The notes under the pieces: generated by a model
Database searches by the model: none
Seen by the model: the letters and a program-made list of their open reading frames with translations, nothing else
What the model was told of the DNA's origin: nothing
Position numbers and translations under genes: made by a program
Source: Apium graveolens
Taxonomy: Eukaryota > Streptophyta > Magnoliopsida > Apiales > Apiaceae
DNA length: 64,000 nt
Assembly: GCF_009905375.1 (NCBI RefSeq)
Contig: NC_133653.1
Coordinates: 59,071,567-59,135,566, forward strand
Reading direction: 5' to 3'
Shown: one piece after another, positions 10,420 to 22,531 of the stretch
Layout: each line of letters begins with the position of its first letter
Position numbering within the stretch: position 1 is the first letter of the stretch

Positions 10420-13400
10420 TGTTACGACCGGCATTTTATGTAATATTATTTGTGAATAATATTAAGTTAAATAAAAATATATTCAATGATTGTGCGCTAG
10501 TGTGAGTAAAAATTTCTGCATTATAAATTTGCTTTGTGTAGTATATGATTTTTCAAAGCAAAAGTTTACTTAATTTCTTTATTTTTGATTTATAAGGAAT
10601 ATTCTAAGCCTTGGAGAAATTTTCTTTTAAAAGACATTTTGTTCACAAATTTTGAAAGTGATTTTATAAAATCTCTAAAAATCCAAGTTATTTTATGGTA
10701 TAAATTTTATAATTTTTGAACTTGTGTTTTATTTTATAAAAATAAATCTTTATAAATATAATTAGCAAATTACATAGTTATCCTTGCATGCAAATTCCTT
10801 CCATACATTCCAAAAGGGCTAAAGAGTCAATAACCACCCCACTAACTCTTATTTCCTAGCCAAATACCTTCTTTACCCTTGCATGCAAATTCAACCAAGT
10901 TTAAGTGGAAGGTTAATCATGACAATTCCTAATTCCACTCACTTTTGCCAATACAAAAACCATAAGACAAGCAAAGTCATGATCATTTTACTCATCACCC
11001 ACACCACACTCACTCTCTCCTCCCTCCCCTTCTCCCTCACTCTCGGCTCTCTCTCTCATTCTCGGGTTTTTAGACCGAGAACCCCCCCTCCCCATTTTTC
11101 TTCATTTCTCCACCAAGCTTCTACTCTTTATACAAGTAAATGTTATCTCCCATACCATGATCATTCATATTTCAAAGAGTTTTGAGTAGAAAGTTTAAGT
11201 TTAAGGGTTGCATGTAAAGGTTTTAGTGAAACTCAAAATACAATCTTGATTCTTATGGATTTAAGGTTGTTTTTGAGAGGACTACAATGAATGGATAAGT
11301 GCCAAGTCATGAGAAGGAAAATCTTGATGATTTAATGGCCATTTCCATCCATTTCATTCGGCCATGACCATATGGGAGCCGAATGAATGGTCCTTGAAAT
11401 CATTCTTGTAGTTTTGATCAATTTTTGCATGTTTATGTGATAATGACTTGAATTTGGTGGTGAAAATTTGATAAAACTCCTTGCATGCTAAGTGATCATC
11501 TAGGTATACCATAGGCTAGGCTTGCATGTCAATTTTAAGATGGAATATATGTAGAAAATATGTTGTTTTGGTTTGAAAAACCCGAAGGCATGCATGCATG
11601 TGGAATTCTCTTAGTTTGTTGTAAGATTTTGACCATTTGGAAAAGATTTTGTTAGTGAGCCTTAATTTCAGTAGGAATAATGTGATAATATGGATTTATG
11701 CTTCTTGTTGCATGGTAATAATTTGTGGTTATCTTTTATAAAAATATATATCTTGTTGTTTCAAAAGCATAAAGGTTTATGATTTGTTAAGAGTAGTCTC
11801 TTTTATTTTGCCATAGTTGCACCATAGGTAAGGATGATCTCACCAAGGGTATTTTGAGAAAAAGGGAGTTAGTTCAGTAGAACACCAAGTATAGGTCTTG
11901 GTTTAAGTATTTAGTTGTTGATAATTGGGTTTGTCAAGTCAAAACCTTGGAAAATGAGAGTTATAGTTTCTGCAGAAAAATCAGTTTAGTACCCTGAGTT
12001 TAGAGTGAGTTTTGACCATGTCATTGATGTGCACTTTGAGGCCCAAGCCACCAGAAGTTAGTATGGGGAGTATATAATAGGTTTTAGGAGTTGGTTGGAG
12101 GTTTGCATGTCATTTGGTTAGGTGCACAAGTAGAATAACAAAATCTGTCCAGCAGGGGACAGTTTTGTTGCAACTTAGAAATAGGGAGATTTGGCCATGT
12201 CATGGGTAGGCCCTCATTAGGCCCAATTGGGCCTTAGTTAGAGGGTATGTCAGAGAAGTTTTTCCAACCATAGTTCATAGGATATGAGCTAGAACCATGT
12301 GTCACAAGTTAACTCAAGTCAGGGCATTTTCTGCCCAGAAAACAGGGGAACCTTGGACTTTTAGCTTAGGCCCAAGAAGGCCCAAGCCAGGCCTTTGAGC
12401 CACATCAAGCTTGTGAGATGCCCTTAGGTCAGGAGAGTCTTGTGTAAAAATTTTGAAGAAAAACTTGTAGTTTAAGAGTGTCTAATGCACTCAAGAAACC
12501 TTAGTTACCATTCTGAAATTTGCACCAGTGAGCACTTTCACTTATCACATAGTTTTAGGACACTTAGAAGTGAGTATAAGGTCGACCACCATAGTTGTAA
12601 GATAGTATAAGGTCAGTAGAACAAAAGGCACAAGTGAGGGTCAATAGGTTTTGGATAATTTAGGAAAGGCACATTGAGTTAGGAAGCCCAAATTCGAAGA
12701 CTTCGTTTAGTTAGCGACCAAGTAACTTAAGTGGTGAGTCGAGATCATCCAAGCCTAGTGTGGCATTATGGTGTATATGATGTTATTTGGTATTAATATA
12801 CGATATGTGATTATGTGGCTACGTGTGTACATTTGAAAATATAAATGTTGGATATGAATTAAGTGTGTATAGGCCTAAGTGCCATCCATGTTTAATTTCG
12901 GGTTGTAAATAGGTTAAGATGGTAAGAATATATTATAATGAGGATTATTATTATTTATGTAGGATCTCGAGACGAGGGAAAACTTGCCATAAAAGTCGAG
13001 TGAAGCTCCAGTTGTTGCTCCTACCAGTCAGACCAGACCAGTCTATCTCAAGGCAAGTGATTCAACTTGACCTTCGCATTTACTGTAACCAGTTCATATA
13101 TATATCGATGCAATTATCCTGAGTCATTTTGATATATTTAAATCAAGAGTATCTTTTGTTTATCTTTGAGTTACATAGAGATGCCATGAACCCTCGAGTA
13201 CGTATTGCAAGTAGTTCAAAAGTCTTTCATGATAGTTTAATGCCATGATAAAATAGAGATGTGTTATAATACCTTATTGATCCTTTTGATTATCATGCTA
13301 TTGATCCCTGAGAAATCTTGATGTTGCACCCTGATGCTTTGATTCAACTCTTGAAATAACCTCGATAGAAACTTTATCTTGATATCTAAAAGCCAATCTT

Positions 13401-14173
13401 TTCTTAAATTCATTCATGATTGTTTGATAACCCTATCCTTACCCTAAAGCTTAATGCCCTGTTATATCTTGAGCTGATGATCACTTCCTTTATATTTTAG
13501 CACCTCTATCCTATTGGAACCAGTGATGCTTATCTCCTTGATGTTCTAATACCTATACCTTGTCTACAACCATTGCTTTAAGCCTAGTTTGGCATTACTC
13601 TTTCATATTATCCAATAGCCTTGCTTAATTTCCTTGTCAAAATTCTTGTTTATGGAAATCTCTCGATTACCCTAATATAGTAAAGTCTAGTAGATCATGG
13701 CCCTGAGATTTAGAGTCAGAATTCCAGTGTTTCAAGTTGATCTATAATCCCCTGATAAAAATGATTTCAGTCAAAAGAGATTTTGTCATAAATCGGCATC
13801 AGTTTTCGAAATGAATAAAAGGTGGATTTTTCAGTCCCAAAGGGGGATAAATGTTTTCTTTGAATGGTGGATCTGGACTGAGACGCGAGTCCTTTCCACA
13901 CTTATATTAGGCTTAAAAGTTGCCTAGGGATTCCCAATAATGTTTTAGAACCCAGCGAGGTTCGGGATTACTTCGCGGCTGATCACCGGCTGTAATCCGT
14001 AGCGTCATAAAATGATTTTGATTAAGAATGATTTTTAAAATTTGTTTTGATGCAAGCAAAATGATGCCAACTCACATAAGTTTAATCTCTCGTTATCATT
14101 GATTATGTCTTTCCATTGTCATTCCTAAAGGTATATCTCGATTTATGTTTTGCGTTGTACTATTAGCACTTGT

Positions 14174-14188
14174 TGAGCTTTTGGCTCA
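14174..14188 (+). other. LTR inverted repeat TGAGC-N5-GCTCA (T3)
   Basis: 5-bp arms. The GCTCA arm fits the plant branch-point pattern YTNA and lies 26 nt before the acceptor ATTACAG (14208-14214). Confidence 0.5.
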
Positions 14189-14223
14189 CTTCTTGCTTTA
14201 CCCTTATATTACAGCTAGCAGCT

Positions 14224-14295
14224 ATGGTTAGATTCAAGCAGACTGCCCGTAAGACCTGTGATGCTGATGCTTATGTTCGAGCTCAGGTAGAATAA
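14224..14295 (+). other. T3 LTR mini-ORF with histone H3 tail-like start
   Basis: A 23-codon frame beginning MVRFKQTARK, 9 nt after an acceptor-like ATTACAG and containing the donor-like CTCAG|GTAGAA near its end. It is the same peptide as in both T6 LTRs (26314 and 35784). The H3 resemblance covers the first ten codons only. In a solo LTR it has no ORF0 to join to. Confidence 0.5.
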
Positions 14296-14463
14296 GTAAT
14301 AATAGTTGTGTGAGGACTCGGTATTTGTAATCAAATGTAATAGTTGGTAGTGTTGGGCTGTTCCAAACCCTAAACTGTAAGATCTTGGATTTTGGTTGTG
14401 TATTCTTCATTAAAAAGATGTAATAGCTATATTTATTTCGCTATTTAAGTTGGGGGTGTGACA

Positions 14464-16054
14464 TATATACTTCTAAAAATTTCTCCACTGATCCTTAAAG
14501 GTTGTTATTACCTTAATCCTTTCCAATTCATACTGTCAAAACTCATACTATCCCTATTAAGGGTGAAATGCCAACCTTTATGCATTCCCCTAGGATTCAT
14601 TTTAAGTTACCGATGTTCTATCCTTAATTCCACCTTTAAAAAGGTACATGCATCCTTCCATGGATAAATCAAGTAATATATCCCTAATAAGGGTGTCTTA
14701 TTCAATCATTCCCACCTCGATAGTATATGCCTAATTTTCACAATAACATCTGTATTCAAAATGAGGTCAATCAATATGGCCTCCAAAAGATAACAACGGT
14801 TATCCGCTTTTCTTGCCTAATTTGGTAACGATAACAAGGATGTTCTGGAAGATATTGGTCGTGTTCAACGTGAACTTCTTCTTAATAATTCCTTATTTAC
14901 TTTTGTTGTTTATCTCAACAGTCATCTCAATGTTGGGATATCTTTCATACCTGGCGTCTCCCTTTCTGGGTATCAAGCCACCGGTCTTACACTTCACATT
15001 CTTGAGGGTCACTTCCTTCATCCAATTTTCCTAATTTCTTACTTTCTTGTCTCCTCAGTCTATCCGTGTCTCAATATTTATCCTTCGAACTATCTCAAGG
15101 TTTCCTCAAATCCTCCCAACTTACAGGGGATAAAATATATGTATCTCTTATTCCTTCAACCATCAATTTAACTCATGGTGAATCACCCTCATCCTGACGA
15201 TTACATACTTTTCTATTTCTATTGCTACGAGTCTTTAGGGTTTCCTCATACCCAACTTCCTTATCATTCCTCAAACTCTATTGCCTTTATATTCCTTTCC
15301 ACTTCAGTTTCTTTTTATTTTCCTTTCTCTTATCATTATTTCATGAACCAACCCAACATAAGCATCGATTTCAAACATCCCGTCATTCTGGATTCGTGTC
15401 CTCAGAACGAATCTTGATAACTTTTACAACTTAGATTCATAATTCATCATACTCGTCTGCCTTTGTTCTAGCTCTAAAGCTTTTACACTATCTCCATAAC
15501 CTTGGGAAGTACTTTCCTGAAAATAATTGACTGAACTTAAATCAGTTTATTATAATCTCTTGCTCCGTGCCTTCCTTGGTCTTTCACCAGCGGGTGGTCT
15601 CTCTCTTAGGAGGGTAAGTGACAAAAACAGTCTTTTGTGGTTCGTCAATCATTTAGAATCTCAAATGATTCCTATATTTCCTTTAGCCAGGCTCTTGCCT
15701 CGACTGGGTCAACTTGTTCCTTGGAACACTGAGAGCTTAGCGATTTAAAGGTCCTGAAAGAATTTCCCACTACAATGTTTCCCTCAAGGTGGTGGTTGGG
15801 AATAAAGTATAAGTTCTGTTTAGACAGGTCCATGAATTTCCGTATAGGAGTACCGTCTCGGGTCTCCTTATCTCGCTCGACTTTTGTTTTCTTAGTCTAA
15901 ATATTTCTTCCTACTCCCCATAATTGGGGTCATCTTTTAATTTAAAATCCTCATTTTTCACTTTATTATATTCTGGGTTCCTTATATCTTAATTGCGACC
16001 TCCCTGATTATCACATTCAAGGTTTGACCCTAATCTTATTCCTTGTGGGGGCAT
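14464..16054 (-). pseudogene. T4 gag, heavily decayed
   Basis: Minus-strand ATG at 16052-16054 gives MPPQGIRLGSN. Further on, broken frames match the Tekay capsid region: DPVEARAWLKE (about 15660-15700), a kinase-free YLL..W-W block (about 15560-15620) and a block corresponding to EKYFPR...[10 protein letters not shown] of T7 (about 15380-15530). Stops and frameshifts are frequent. From about 15370 down to 14464 I find no recognisable domain, although this is where knuckles and protease should be. Short plus-strand ORFs at 14458-15748 are shadows. Confidence 0.65.
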
Positions 16055-16465
16055 ATTACTTGGAAAATTTTTGAGAATCTCTGGATATTTGTCTTACTTA
16101 CTTTGCTTAAGTCTTTCCCTCGTTTAGTCCTTGCACGATTGCAATTTATGAATTCTTAAGTTCGATAAACTTCATGACACTCTCTTAAGTGTTAATAGAG
16201 CAATTAACAATGTGATCTTATCACAAACAAACTGATCTGAACTGAAATTAACGGATATATACATAACCATTTGTTCGAGGGTACAACAACTGAACATATT
16301 AAAGAGAATTACATCATTTGATCTGATCGCTTATAACCCAAAAGTACAACCATAGATAATCATCTAGTCATTAAAACTAATCATCCATAACTTAGGCTAA
16401 TCCTCCAAAAGCGGTGCTGCATGAAATTCTTGTCAGATTGTTCAGACTCTGCACACTATTATGGA
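16055..16465 (-). other. T4 spacer between ORF0 and gag
   Basis: About 410 bp, AT-rich, with no ORF or recognisable feature. The equivalent position in T7 contains a 20-base A tract on the coding strand. Confidence 0.4.
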
Positions 16466-17314
16466 TCAAGAAATGCGGGCACGCACGACATCCCTAACCT
16501 GCTCCATTAAAGCGGTGATGAGGTCTAGGATAGTTGCAAGTAGAGCTGGATCAATCTGACCCTCAAGATGGCCTCTAGCTGTAACACGGGTGACAACCTC
16601 AATCCTTTCCATGCTATGAGCTAATCCTGCCGGAAGTACCCCTCCCTCAATCCTCGGTGCAGTAAGTCGATCCAACAGATCACTCCTAACATTACGGGCC
16701 TCAGACAGGCCACCCAAAGTCATATGATAATTGGCGATAAGAGAAGCCTGAGTGGTAGCATCTAGCAGTCCACGGGGTGCAGGTGGCGCAGACCCAGGAG
16801 ATCCAAATGGATAACCAAGCACGGTATCAGGTGACAATGGTGCAGAAGATAAAGGTGGCATTTCCTCAGTAGGTGCTGGGCTCTGTACCGGGGATGGAAC
16901 AGGAATTGGTGGAACCTCATGGATGTCTACAGGAACCTCTGCAAGAGGGTCTGATACTGGTATAATTGGTGTCGTGGAAGGCCCCACTCCTTCTGCCCTC
17001 ATTAATCTTTGTGCCCTTGGTAACTCTTCATCCTCTAGTGCCACCCTCGCGGCCATTCTTGCTCTGGAAGTCGCCCTGACTACGGTCATCAATTCCTCAG
17101 CGGTCCTCTCTTCATTCTCATCAGGATCCTCCATGAGATCCTCCTCAGCCACAATCCTTTCCGGAATAACATCCTCAACCGCAACATTCTCAATATGAAT
17201 CTCATCCGGTCCCTCATTAGGGTACTCCATCGGATTCACAATTTGATCTCCAGCTTGTAATAAAACATCCTCATGCTGATGCTCCTGAACCTCAGGGTTC
17301 GGTGCCCAGCTGCC
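16466..17314 (-). CDS. T4 ORF0: open leader protein, unknown function
   Basis: Open for 283 codons on the minus strand from the predicted splice acceptor at 17315 to the stop at 16466. The first in-frame ATG is a few codons after 17239 (PMEYPNEGPDEI). The N-terminal third is strongly acidic (Glu/Asp), the middle is proline-rich (PPIPVPSPVQSPAPTEE) and the C-terminal part is helical (LLATILDLITALMEQVRD). The architecture resembles T7 ORF0 rather than any domain I know. It is intact although the adjacent gag is ruined. It could be a nuclear, regulatory or Gag-associated factor; nothing in the sequence decides. Confidence 0.6.
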   Translation of the reverse strand, partial: GSWAPNPEVQEHQHEDVLLQAGDQIVNPMEYPNEGPDEIHIENVAVEDVIPERIVAEEDLMEDPDENEERTAEELMTVVRATSRARMAARVALEDEELPRAQRLMRAEGVGPSTTPIIPVSDPLAEVPVDIHEVPPIPVPSPVQSPAPTEEMPPLSSAPLSPDTVLGYPFGSPGSAPPAPRGLLDATTQASLIANYHMTLGGLSEARNVRSDLLDRLTAPRIEGGVLPAGLAHSMERIEVVTRVTARGHLEGQIDPALLATILDLITALMEQVRDVVRARIS

Positions 17315-17814
17315 CTATACGAGAACGAACTATGTTACTATCACGATATTTATAAGGGTTCCCGTAAGGGTTTTAATTGTCAGTACTACGTTAGGTAGCC
17401 CGACTATGAACTTGGCAAGAGTTCTTATTATCTTAGTGAACTTATTATCTTTACGTCACATCATCTCTGAGGTTTATAACGCTTAGCTCTGATACCACTT
17501 CTGTAACACCCCCAAATCCGGGGTCGGGGATCCGGGTTGTCACGAGTTCCATTTCCCTTAATAAAACCCAATCTTAATTCATTAATCACCTACTCTGTAC
17601 TGTGACCCCATAATAAACACACACACCACAAGTTATAGTCTCAGAGATGAACATCAAAAAAATAATCACAAGTCGTTTTATTCCACAATTATATGCCAAT
17701 ACACCTTAAACAGGTTTCTGAATAAATTTACGTTTCTCTGCTATTATTATAACTCATAATATACATAAGTCTGCTACATCAAAAGTTGAAGCCTAGCCTA
17801 TTGGTAGTTCCTAC
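17315..17814 (-). other. T4 predicted intron spanning LTR end and primer site
   Basis: Donor GCTGAG|GTAGGA (exon ends 17815) and acceptor CTCGTATAG|GGCAGC (exon starts 17314) on the minus strand. Both sides are in phase 0, linking the LTR mini-ORF to the open ORF0 frame. The interval holds the LTR end (17502) and primer site (17486-17497). Confidence 0.45.
17486..17497 (-). other. T4 primer-binding site (initiator tRNA-Met)
   Basis: TGGTATCAGAGC on the minus strand, 4 nt from the LTR terminus GGGGGTGTTACA. Confidence 0.9.
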
Positions 17815-17898
17815 CTCAGCTACAACGACATCAATGCCTATAGGAAGCTGCGGAACGTTTCCTATCCACTCGCGAATTGGGAGCTTGGTCCTGTTCAT
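17779..17898 (-). other. T4 LTR mini-ORF (first exon candidate)
   Basis: 39-codon frame on the minus strand starting MNRTKLPIREW, 9 nt after AACATCAG. A GCTCA branch-point candidate lies about 33 nt before that acceptor (around 17941). The donor-like GAG|GTAGGA after codon 28 is in phase with ORF0. Residues M, R, T, K and R coincide with positions 1, 3, 4, 5 and 9 of histone H3, echoing the T6 peptide. Confidence 0.5.
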
Positions 17899-19436
17899 CT
17901 TGTCTATCTGATGTTGTGTGATGAAAGAAGAAAGCAAGGGTGAGCAACAAGCCCACCGAAATAATATGTATAATAATTTACAATATATGAGCATTCTCAT
18001 AGTACTCAAGAAAGTCTTGGTTAAGAAGAAATGAACCAATTTGATATCTTAATGCGATGAAGTCGCAAAATATTCAGTATATATATATACATATATACTT
18101 TTCAAAATATTGGAAGTCCTCTTCCATGCATAATACACACAGAGTTCCAGTGTATAACTGTATAAAAATACCGTTGCAAGGTGATCTCATATATCTAACC
18201 TTGTCTCAACGTTTTTCTGAAAATCTTTATCATGCATAAGATAATCATTTACTAGATATAAGTTTAAAAGATGAAGTTACAAGATACTCCAATATACTTA
18301 TATCTTTTCCAAATACTACTTGAACTACCACCGTTCAAGTTATAATTAGTTCAAAAGTTCATCACATAGATGAGACTACAAGATAATACTTGAATAGATT
18401 CAACCTTTAAAATATCATCAAAATAAAATGAAGTTATGAGATACTTCATTTGATGCAAACATCATTTTGAAAACTTGACCCTGCCAACACTCAACAATCG
18501 CCCAACCGTAGCCTTTCTATCGAAGTGCTCTGGGTAGTGTTGCAGAAATATCCAATTGGATGATGAACTCATTACGAGAGTTTGCCGCGCCAGGAAGACC
18601 ACTTACGATGATCAGTCGTAGTAGTGCAACCCCACCATTTTCTACATGTAGAGGAGAACCTGTCGAATTTACTTGTCAACCGAACACTGAACTCCTAAGG
18701 AATGGACCGTCTTAGCGGAACTTCCAGGCCATTTGGGCTAATATAATAAGGCTGGGCTGGCGCTACTCGGCCACTTACGCCACTCCTAGTTCAGATGAAA
18801 TCCATGACTCTGAAACGTAAAGCTCGTCCCCACTTTCCCCAAGTAGAAACTTGTTGATACGGCTCCACCAAGAAGTCGTATCTAGTTGGAAAGGAAAACT
18901 CACCGATATTTCCCAGGCGATGCCTGTTAATGGATTAACTTGTTCCAAGAATTTTACTTCCCGAGTGTTGGGTAAGCAATCAAAAACTCTTTTATCAAGA
19001 CAACAACCTTGTTGCGAATATAAAACACACCACAGAGCCGGATCCCTCCAGTTTTGAGCGAGTATTTAAATCCCCTTTTTAAAAGGAAGATCTTAAATAT
19101 AAAAATGAGTTTTGGGATCCGCTCTAACTTTTGAAAATCATTTTAAAGACTTGAAAACACTTTAAAGAGTGTTTGGAATAATGCTGATTTAATAAAGTAA
19201 ATCAGTCTCAATATAAAGAAATATCTGAATATTATTATTTAAATAATATTCCCATAAAGAATAATCTTTATAAAAATAATTAAAGTAGAAGTTTTAAAAC
19301 TCATACTTGAATGAATGTTAAATAACCAAAGATATACTTATACAAAAGTACTATCTTTATTTGAATAATCGAAAATAAGTTTGATTATCGAAACATTATT
19401 CTTTAATAAAATAAAGAATATTATTAAATAATAAGC

Positions 19437-19599
19437 GGAGTCATAATACCTCGAATGAATATTATAAATAATATTCATTAAATAAAATAAAGGAGTCATA
19501 CATCATCAAATGAATATCCAAGTAATATTCAATAAATAATATAAAGGAGTCATAAGTCCTCGAATGAATATTCAAGATAATATTCATTAATAAAATAAA
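19437..19599. repeat. Three tandem ~54-bp units in T4 LTR
   Basis: Units at 19437-19491, 19492-19545 and 19546-19599, each starting GGAGTCATA. Each contains an internal inverted repeat of the form AATGAATATT...AATATTCATT, imperfect in the middle unit. Partial AT-rich relatives lie just upstream. Confidence 0.75.
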
Positions 19600-19639
19600 G
19601 TTATCGAATAAACCTTATTCGATTAATAGTTTTCAAAAC

Positions 19640-19646
19640 AATAACC

Positions 19647-19681
<35 letters not shown>

Positions 19682-19682
19682 A
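19640..19682. repeat. TA microsatellite in T4 LTR
   Basis: Nearly uninterrupted TA dinucleotides. No further inference. Confidence 0.8.
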
Positions 19683-21777
19683 TCTACTCGGGATTCTCGA
19701 CTCCCGGTTTTAGAAAATGTTTTCACCTTTGGGTCCCTATACTAAGGGTATATGCAAATTACCGCTATTCTCTAGCATAGGTATTATCAACTGAACCAAC
19801 AGATATATATGGCAAGAATACGAAACAGGCATGCATATGTACCATATCACATGCTACAATATATCGCAAGAATTTGCTAATATAACCATCATGCATCTAT
19901 TACAAGATAATGCATATACAAGTGTATACATCACAACAACAGTATAGCGGGTAGAAAACTTGCCTGAGCAACTGGGGGTTACGAATGGCTCGGGACGAGT
20001 CTGGTAACCTATAAGCAACAAGTAAGTTGGAATTAAACCAAAGTCACTTGTAAATCTATACTCTAACCAACTCAGACTCTAACGCTCGTTTTGCGCTTAC
20101 TGATTCTCTTAAGTCACTCGAGTACCCTCGGCTCCACCATTTTTAATAATTTAACCATTACGAGTTTTAAGGCGATTCCTTCGCGAGTGTCTTACCAACT
20201 GCCTATTACACCTTACATAAATGTTTCATGCTTCAATTAGTCTTTTAAGGTCTTTAACCTATGTTTCAAAGTAAGGCGAGGGGTAAGGGTTCGTTCGCGA
20301 AACGCCGTTACTTAAAACGGCCGTTTCTCCTAAACCGTTCATCGGAATCAAACGAACCACATATCAAAACGAAGCTCGTAACATGAACTATCTAAACATG
20401 GCAATAGTCAAAACCTAGCAGAGAGTTCAAGGGTTCTGATGTTAAGAACAAAAACAGTCTACGGTAAATCGGGCATTACGACGGCTATGTTTACGCGATT
20501 TCCCAAATTTAAACCATTCTAAAACAACCACCAATCAATCCCAATTCACAACCCAATCAAAACTCCATCCATCCTACATCATAACAGCCCCAAAAACTCC
20601 ACATTAACAATTTATACTTATTCCCCGCATGAACTAAAAGCTTTACTTAGGTTCCTTAACTAATTATCAAGATTTACAACCCCAAAAATACCACAAAACC
20701 AACTAATCTCTACAAACTCAACCAAACTTTAAACAATCAAGCATCATGCTTCACATATACTATATCAATCATATTCATTCCTAATTACTCAAAACTAAAG
20801 CTAGGGTTTGGAGTTTATACCTTCCTTGGAGAGTGGAGAATCAAGAGAATGGCTTGGAATCACCCTTAAAGTCTTTATCCAAGCTTAAACTAAACAAAAC
20901 TTCAAGAACAAAAATTTTAGTTCTTGAAAAACACTATTCACCATCTTCTTCCATGATTTATAGAAAAAGATTGGCTTGGAATTAGAAGCTTAAACTTATA
21001 GGAAGTATGTAACTATTCGTGGGGAAGCTTAGATAAATACCTTGCTAAATAGTAAGTGGTGGAGCTTGGATCTTCATTTTGCTAAGAAAGAAGCCGAGAG
21101 CTTCATGAAGAAATGGAGGGTTTTGTGTTTTGTTTGGTGAAAATGTAATGTTTGGCTTGGTTGGTTGATTATTGATTTGTTTTGTTTTTGGTTAATTACC
21201 TTAATAACATTGTCTTTGTGTGGTTATAAACCAACCACATCTCCTTCCTCCCTATGTCATGCTTATGTCATCATGTTATGTCATCCTTCCCTCTTTGTCC
21301 TCTTCCCATTGGTTGGATGACATCATCCCCTCTAATCTTTTTGATTAACTTCCTAATTGTTTGCCTAATGACCGTTGATCTGTTATACGGTTCGCTTAAC
21401 TTTCATTTTTGTTTATCGTTTGAGGGATCATACCCGGGATCTTATTACTTAGGTTCCCTTAACCTTTCTCAATATATTATATTCCTTTTATGATCCTCTC
21501 TTATAATCCTTTTATTTAAATCTTTTTTTTATCCTGTTACCTTATACTCAATTCTTTCCGTATCTAGTGGATTTCCGGGAAAAATCAAAGTGTTCGGAAT
21601 TGGATTCTGACGATCTTTACATACACTTATATGCCACATAGAGTACTAATAATATCCCAGAAGATCAATAACAGAACCCCTACATAGTGTGGCATGAAAA
21701 GTTTTCTCATTCAGCATAATCTGCAAAATCACTATTCATAAGGGTTTCAAAAATTTCCAAAAATTGGGGTTATTACA

Positions 21778-22531
21778 CCTTTGCTCTACCTGCTTGTTCT
21801 TTGTTTATCTCCAAATGGGTGCGGTCTGTGCTTGTTAGCGCGTGATACGCGTGTGTCGTGCTGTGTTAATTGATTGTTCATTTATTTATTAACTGAACTT
21901 TTCATTTTTGCAAATCATTTGATTAAAAATTCATGAAATAAAAGGATTGTTGTGCAGAATTATAGAATTTAATCGATGAAATTCGCGAAGGATGTCCGAT
22001 GTATTTGGAAACCCGTGAATTTTATCGCCGTCGGCGATGAGCTTCGGTGATCCGACGGTGGATGGTGATGAATCGTTTCTGAGCCCTACGAATAATAATA
22101 ATTAACTAAAAATTTTATCGGTGATTGGGATTTGCGAGTGTGATGGGTTGTTGTGTTTTAATCGGATTGTTGTGTTTGAAATTTGACGTCGATTGATGTT
22201 TCGACGGGTAGTTCGATAAACAAAGGAGACGCTGCACGATTTCCGAGAAACTGAATTATGTAAATACGGGAACGTATCCGAGGATTATCGGGACGTCGAG
22301 TGACTATATGTACATGTGTATATTTTATATACGAAACTTGGTTGTGCGATGTAATGAAATATTTTTCCAAATCGATAACCCTGATTTCGTAAAACAAAGA
22401 GTATATATATATATATATGTTTTTCGAAAATGAACACCGAACCGATCCTCGAGATTGTGAACCCTATTTGTTGCATGTGTTATTATAATATTCATAATTA
22501 CGAGTCGGGTTTGAATATCGTTGGGTAAAAA
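21778..22531 (+). repeat. T5 5' LTR, middle segment
   Basis: Matches 61181-61930 of the T5 3' LTR with few differences. It ends at AAAAA (22527-22531), the target duplication of T6. The minus-strand ORFs here (22158-22606) are conserved only because the two LTRs are copies. Confidence 0.88.

Larger units (their letters stand above)
10420..14463 (+). repeat. T3: solo LTR of the T6 family, no matching TSD
   Basis: Full LTR from TGTTACGACCGGC to GGGGGTGTGACA, 4,044 bp, homologous along its length to the T6 LTRs (22532-26552 and 32005-36022) but more diverged from them than they are from each other. Flanks are CTTTC on the left and TATAT on the right, which do not match. The left flank is T2 LTR and the right flank is T4 gag. 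The ORFs at 10883-11185 and 12919-13122 have partial counterparts in T6 LTRs, which is expected of copied DNA. Confidence 0.88.
14464..21777 (-). mobile_element. T4: truncated minus-strand Tekay-like element
   Basis: On the minus strand: 5' LTR (17502-21777), primer site (17486-17497), ORF0 (16466-17314) and gag (decayed, up to 16054), then nothing. Protease, RT, integrase and the 3' LTR are missing, because the next sequence to the left is solo LTR T3. On the right it abuts T5 LTR sequence at 21778 (CCTTT), which continues T5 as judged from 61181. The T5 segment expected on T4's other side (matching 60018-61180) is not in the window. Confidence 0.82.
17502..21777 (-). repeat. T4 5' LTR, 4.28 kb
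   Basis: On the minus strand it runs from TGTAATAACCCC (21777) to GGGGGTGTTACA (17502). It contains a three-unit tandem repeat (19437-19599), a TA microsatellite (about 19640-19682) and the LTR exon at 17815-17898. Its terminal block (GGATTTGGGGGTGTTACA) resembles the ends of the T7 and T6 LTRs. Plus-strand ORFs within it (18057, 18851, 21254) have no recognisable product. Confidence 0.85.

Noticed and set aside
14224..14295. A genuine histone H3 gene fragment
   Set aside because: Similarity is limited to ten codons; no H3 sequence follows (no STGGKAPR region), so it is not annotated as an H3 pseudogene.
19437..19599. CRISPR-like array
   Set aside because: Adjacent units with no unique spacers, in a plant LTR; a simple tandem repeat.
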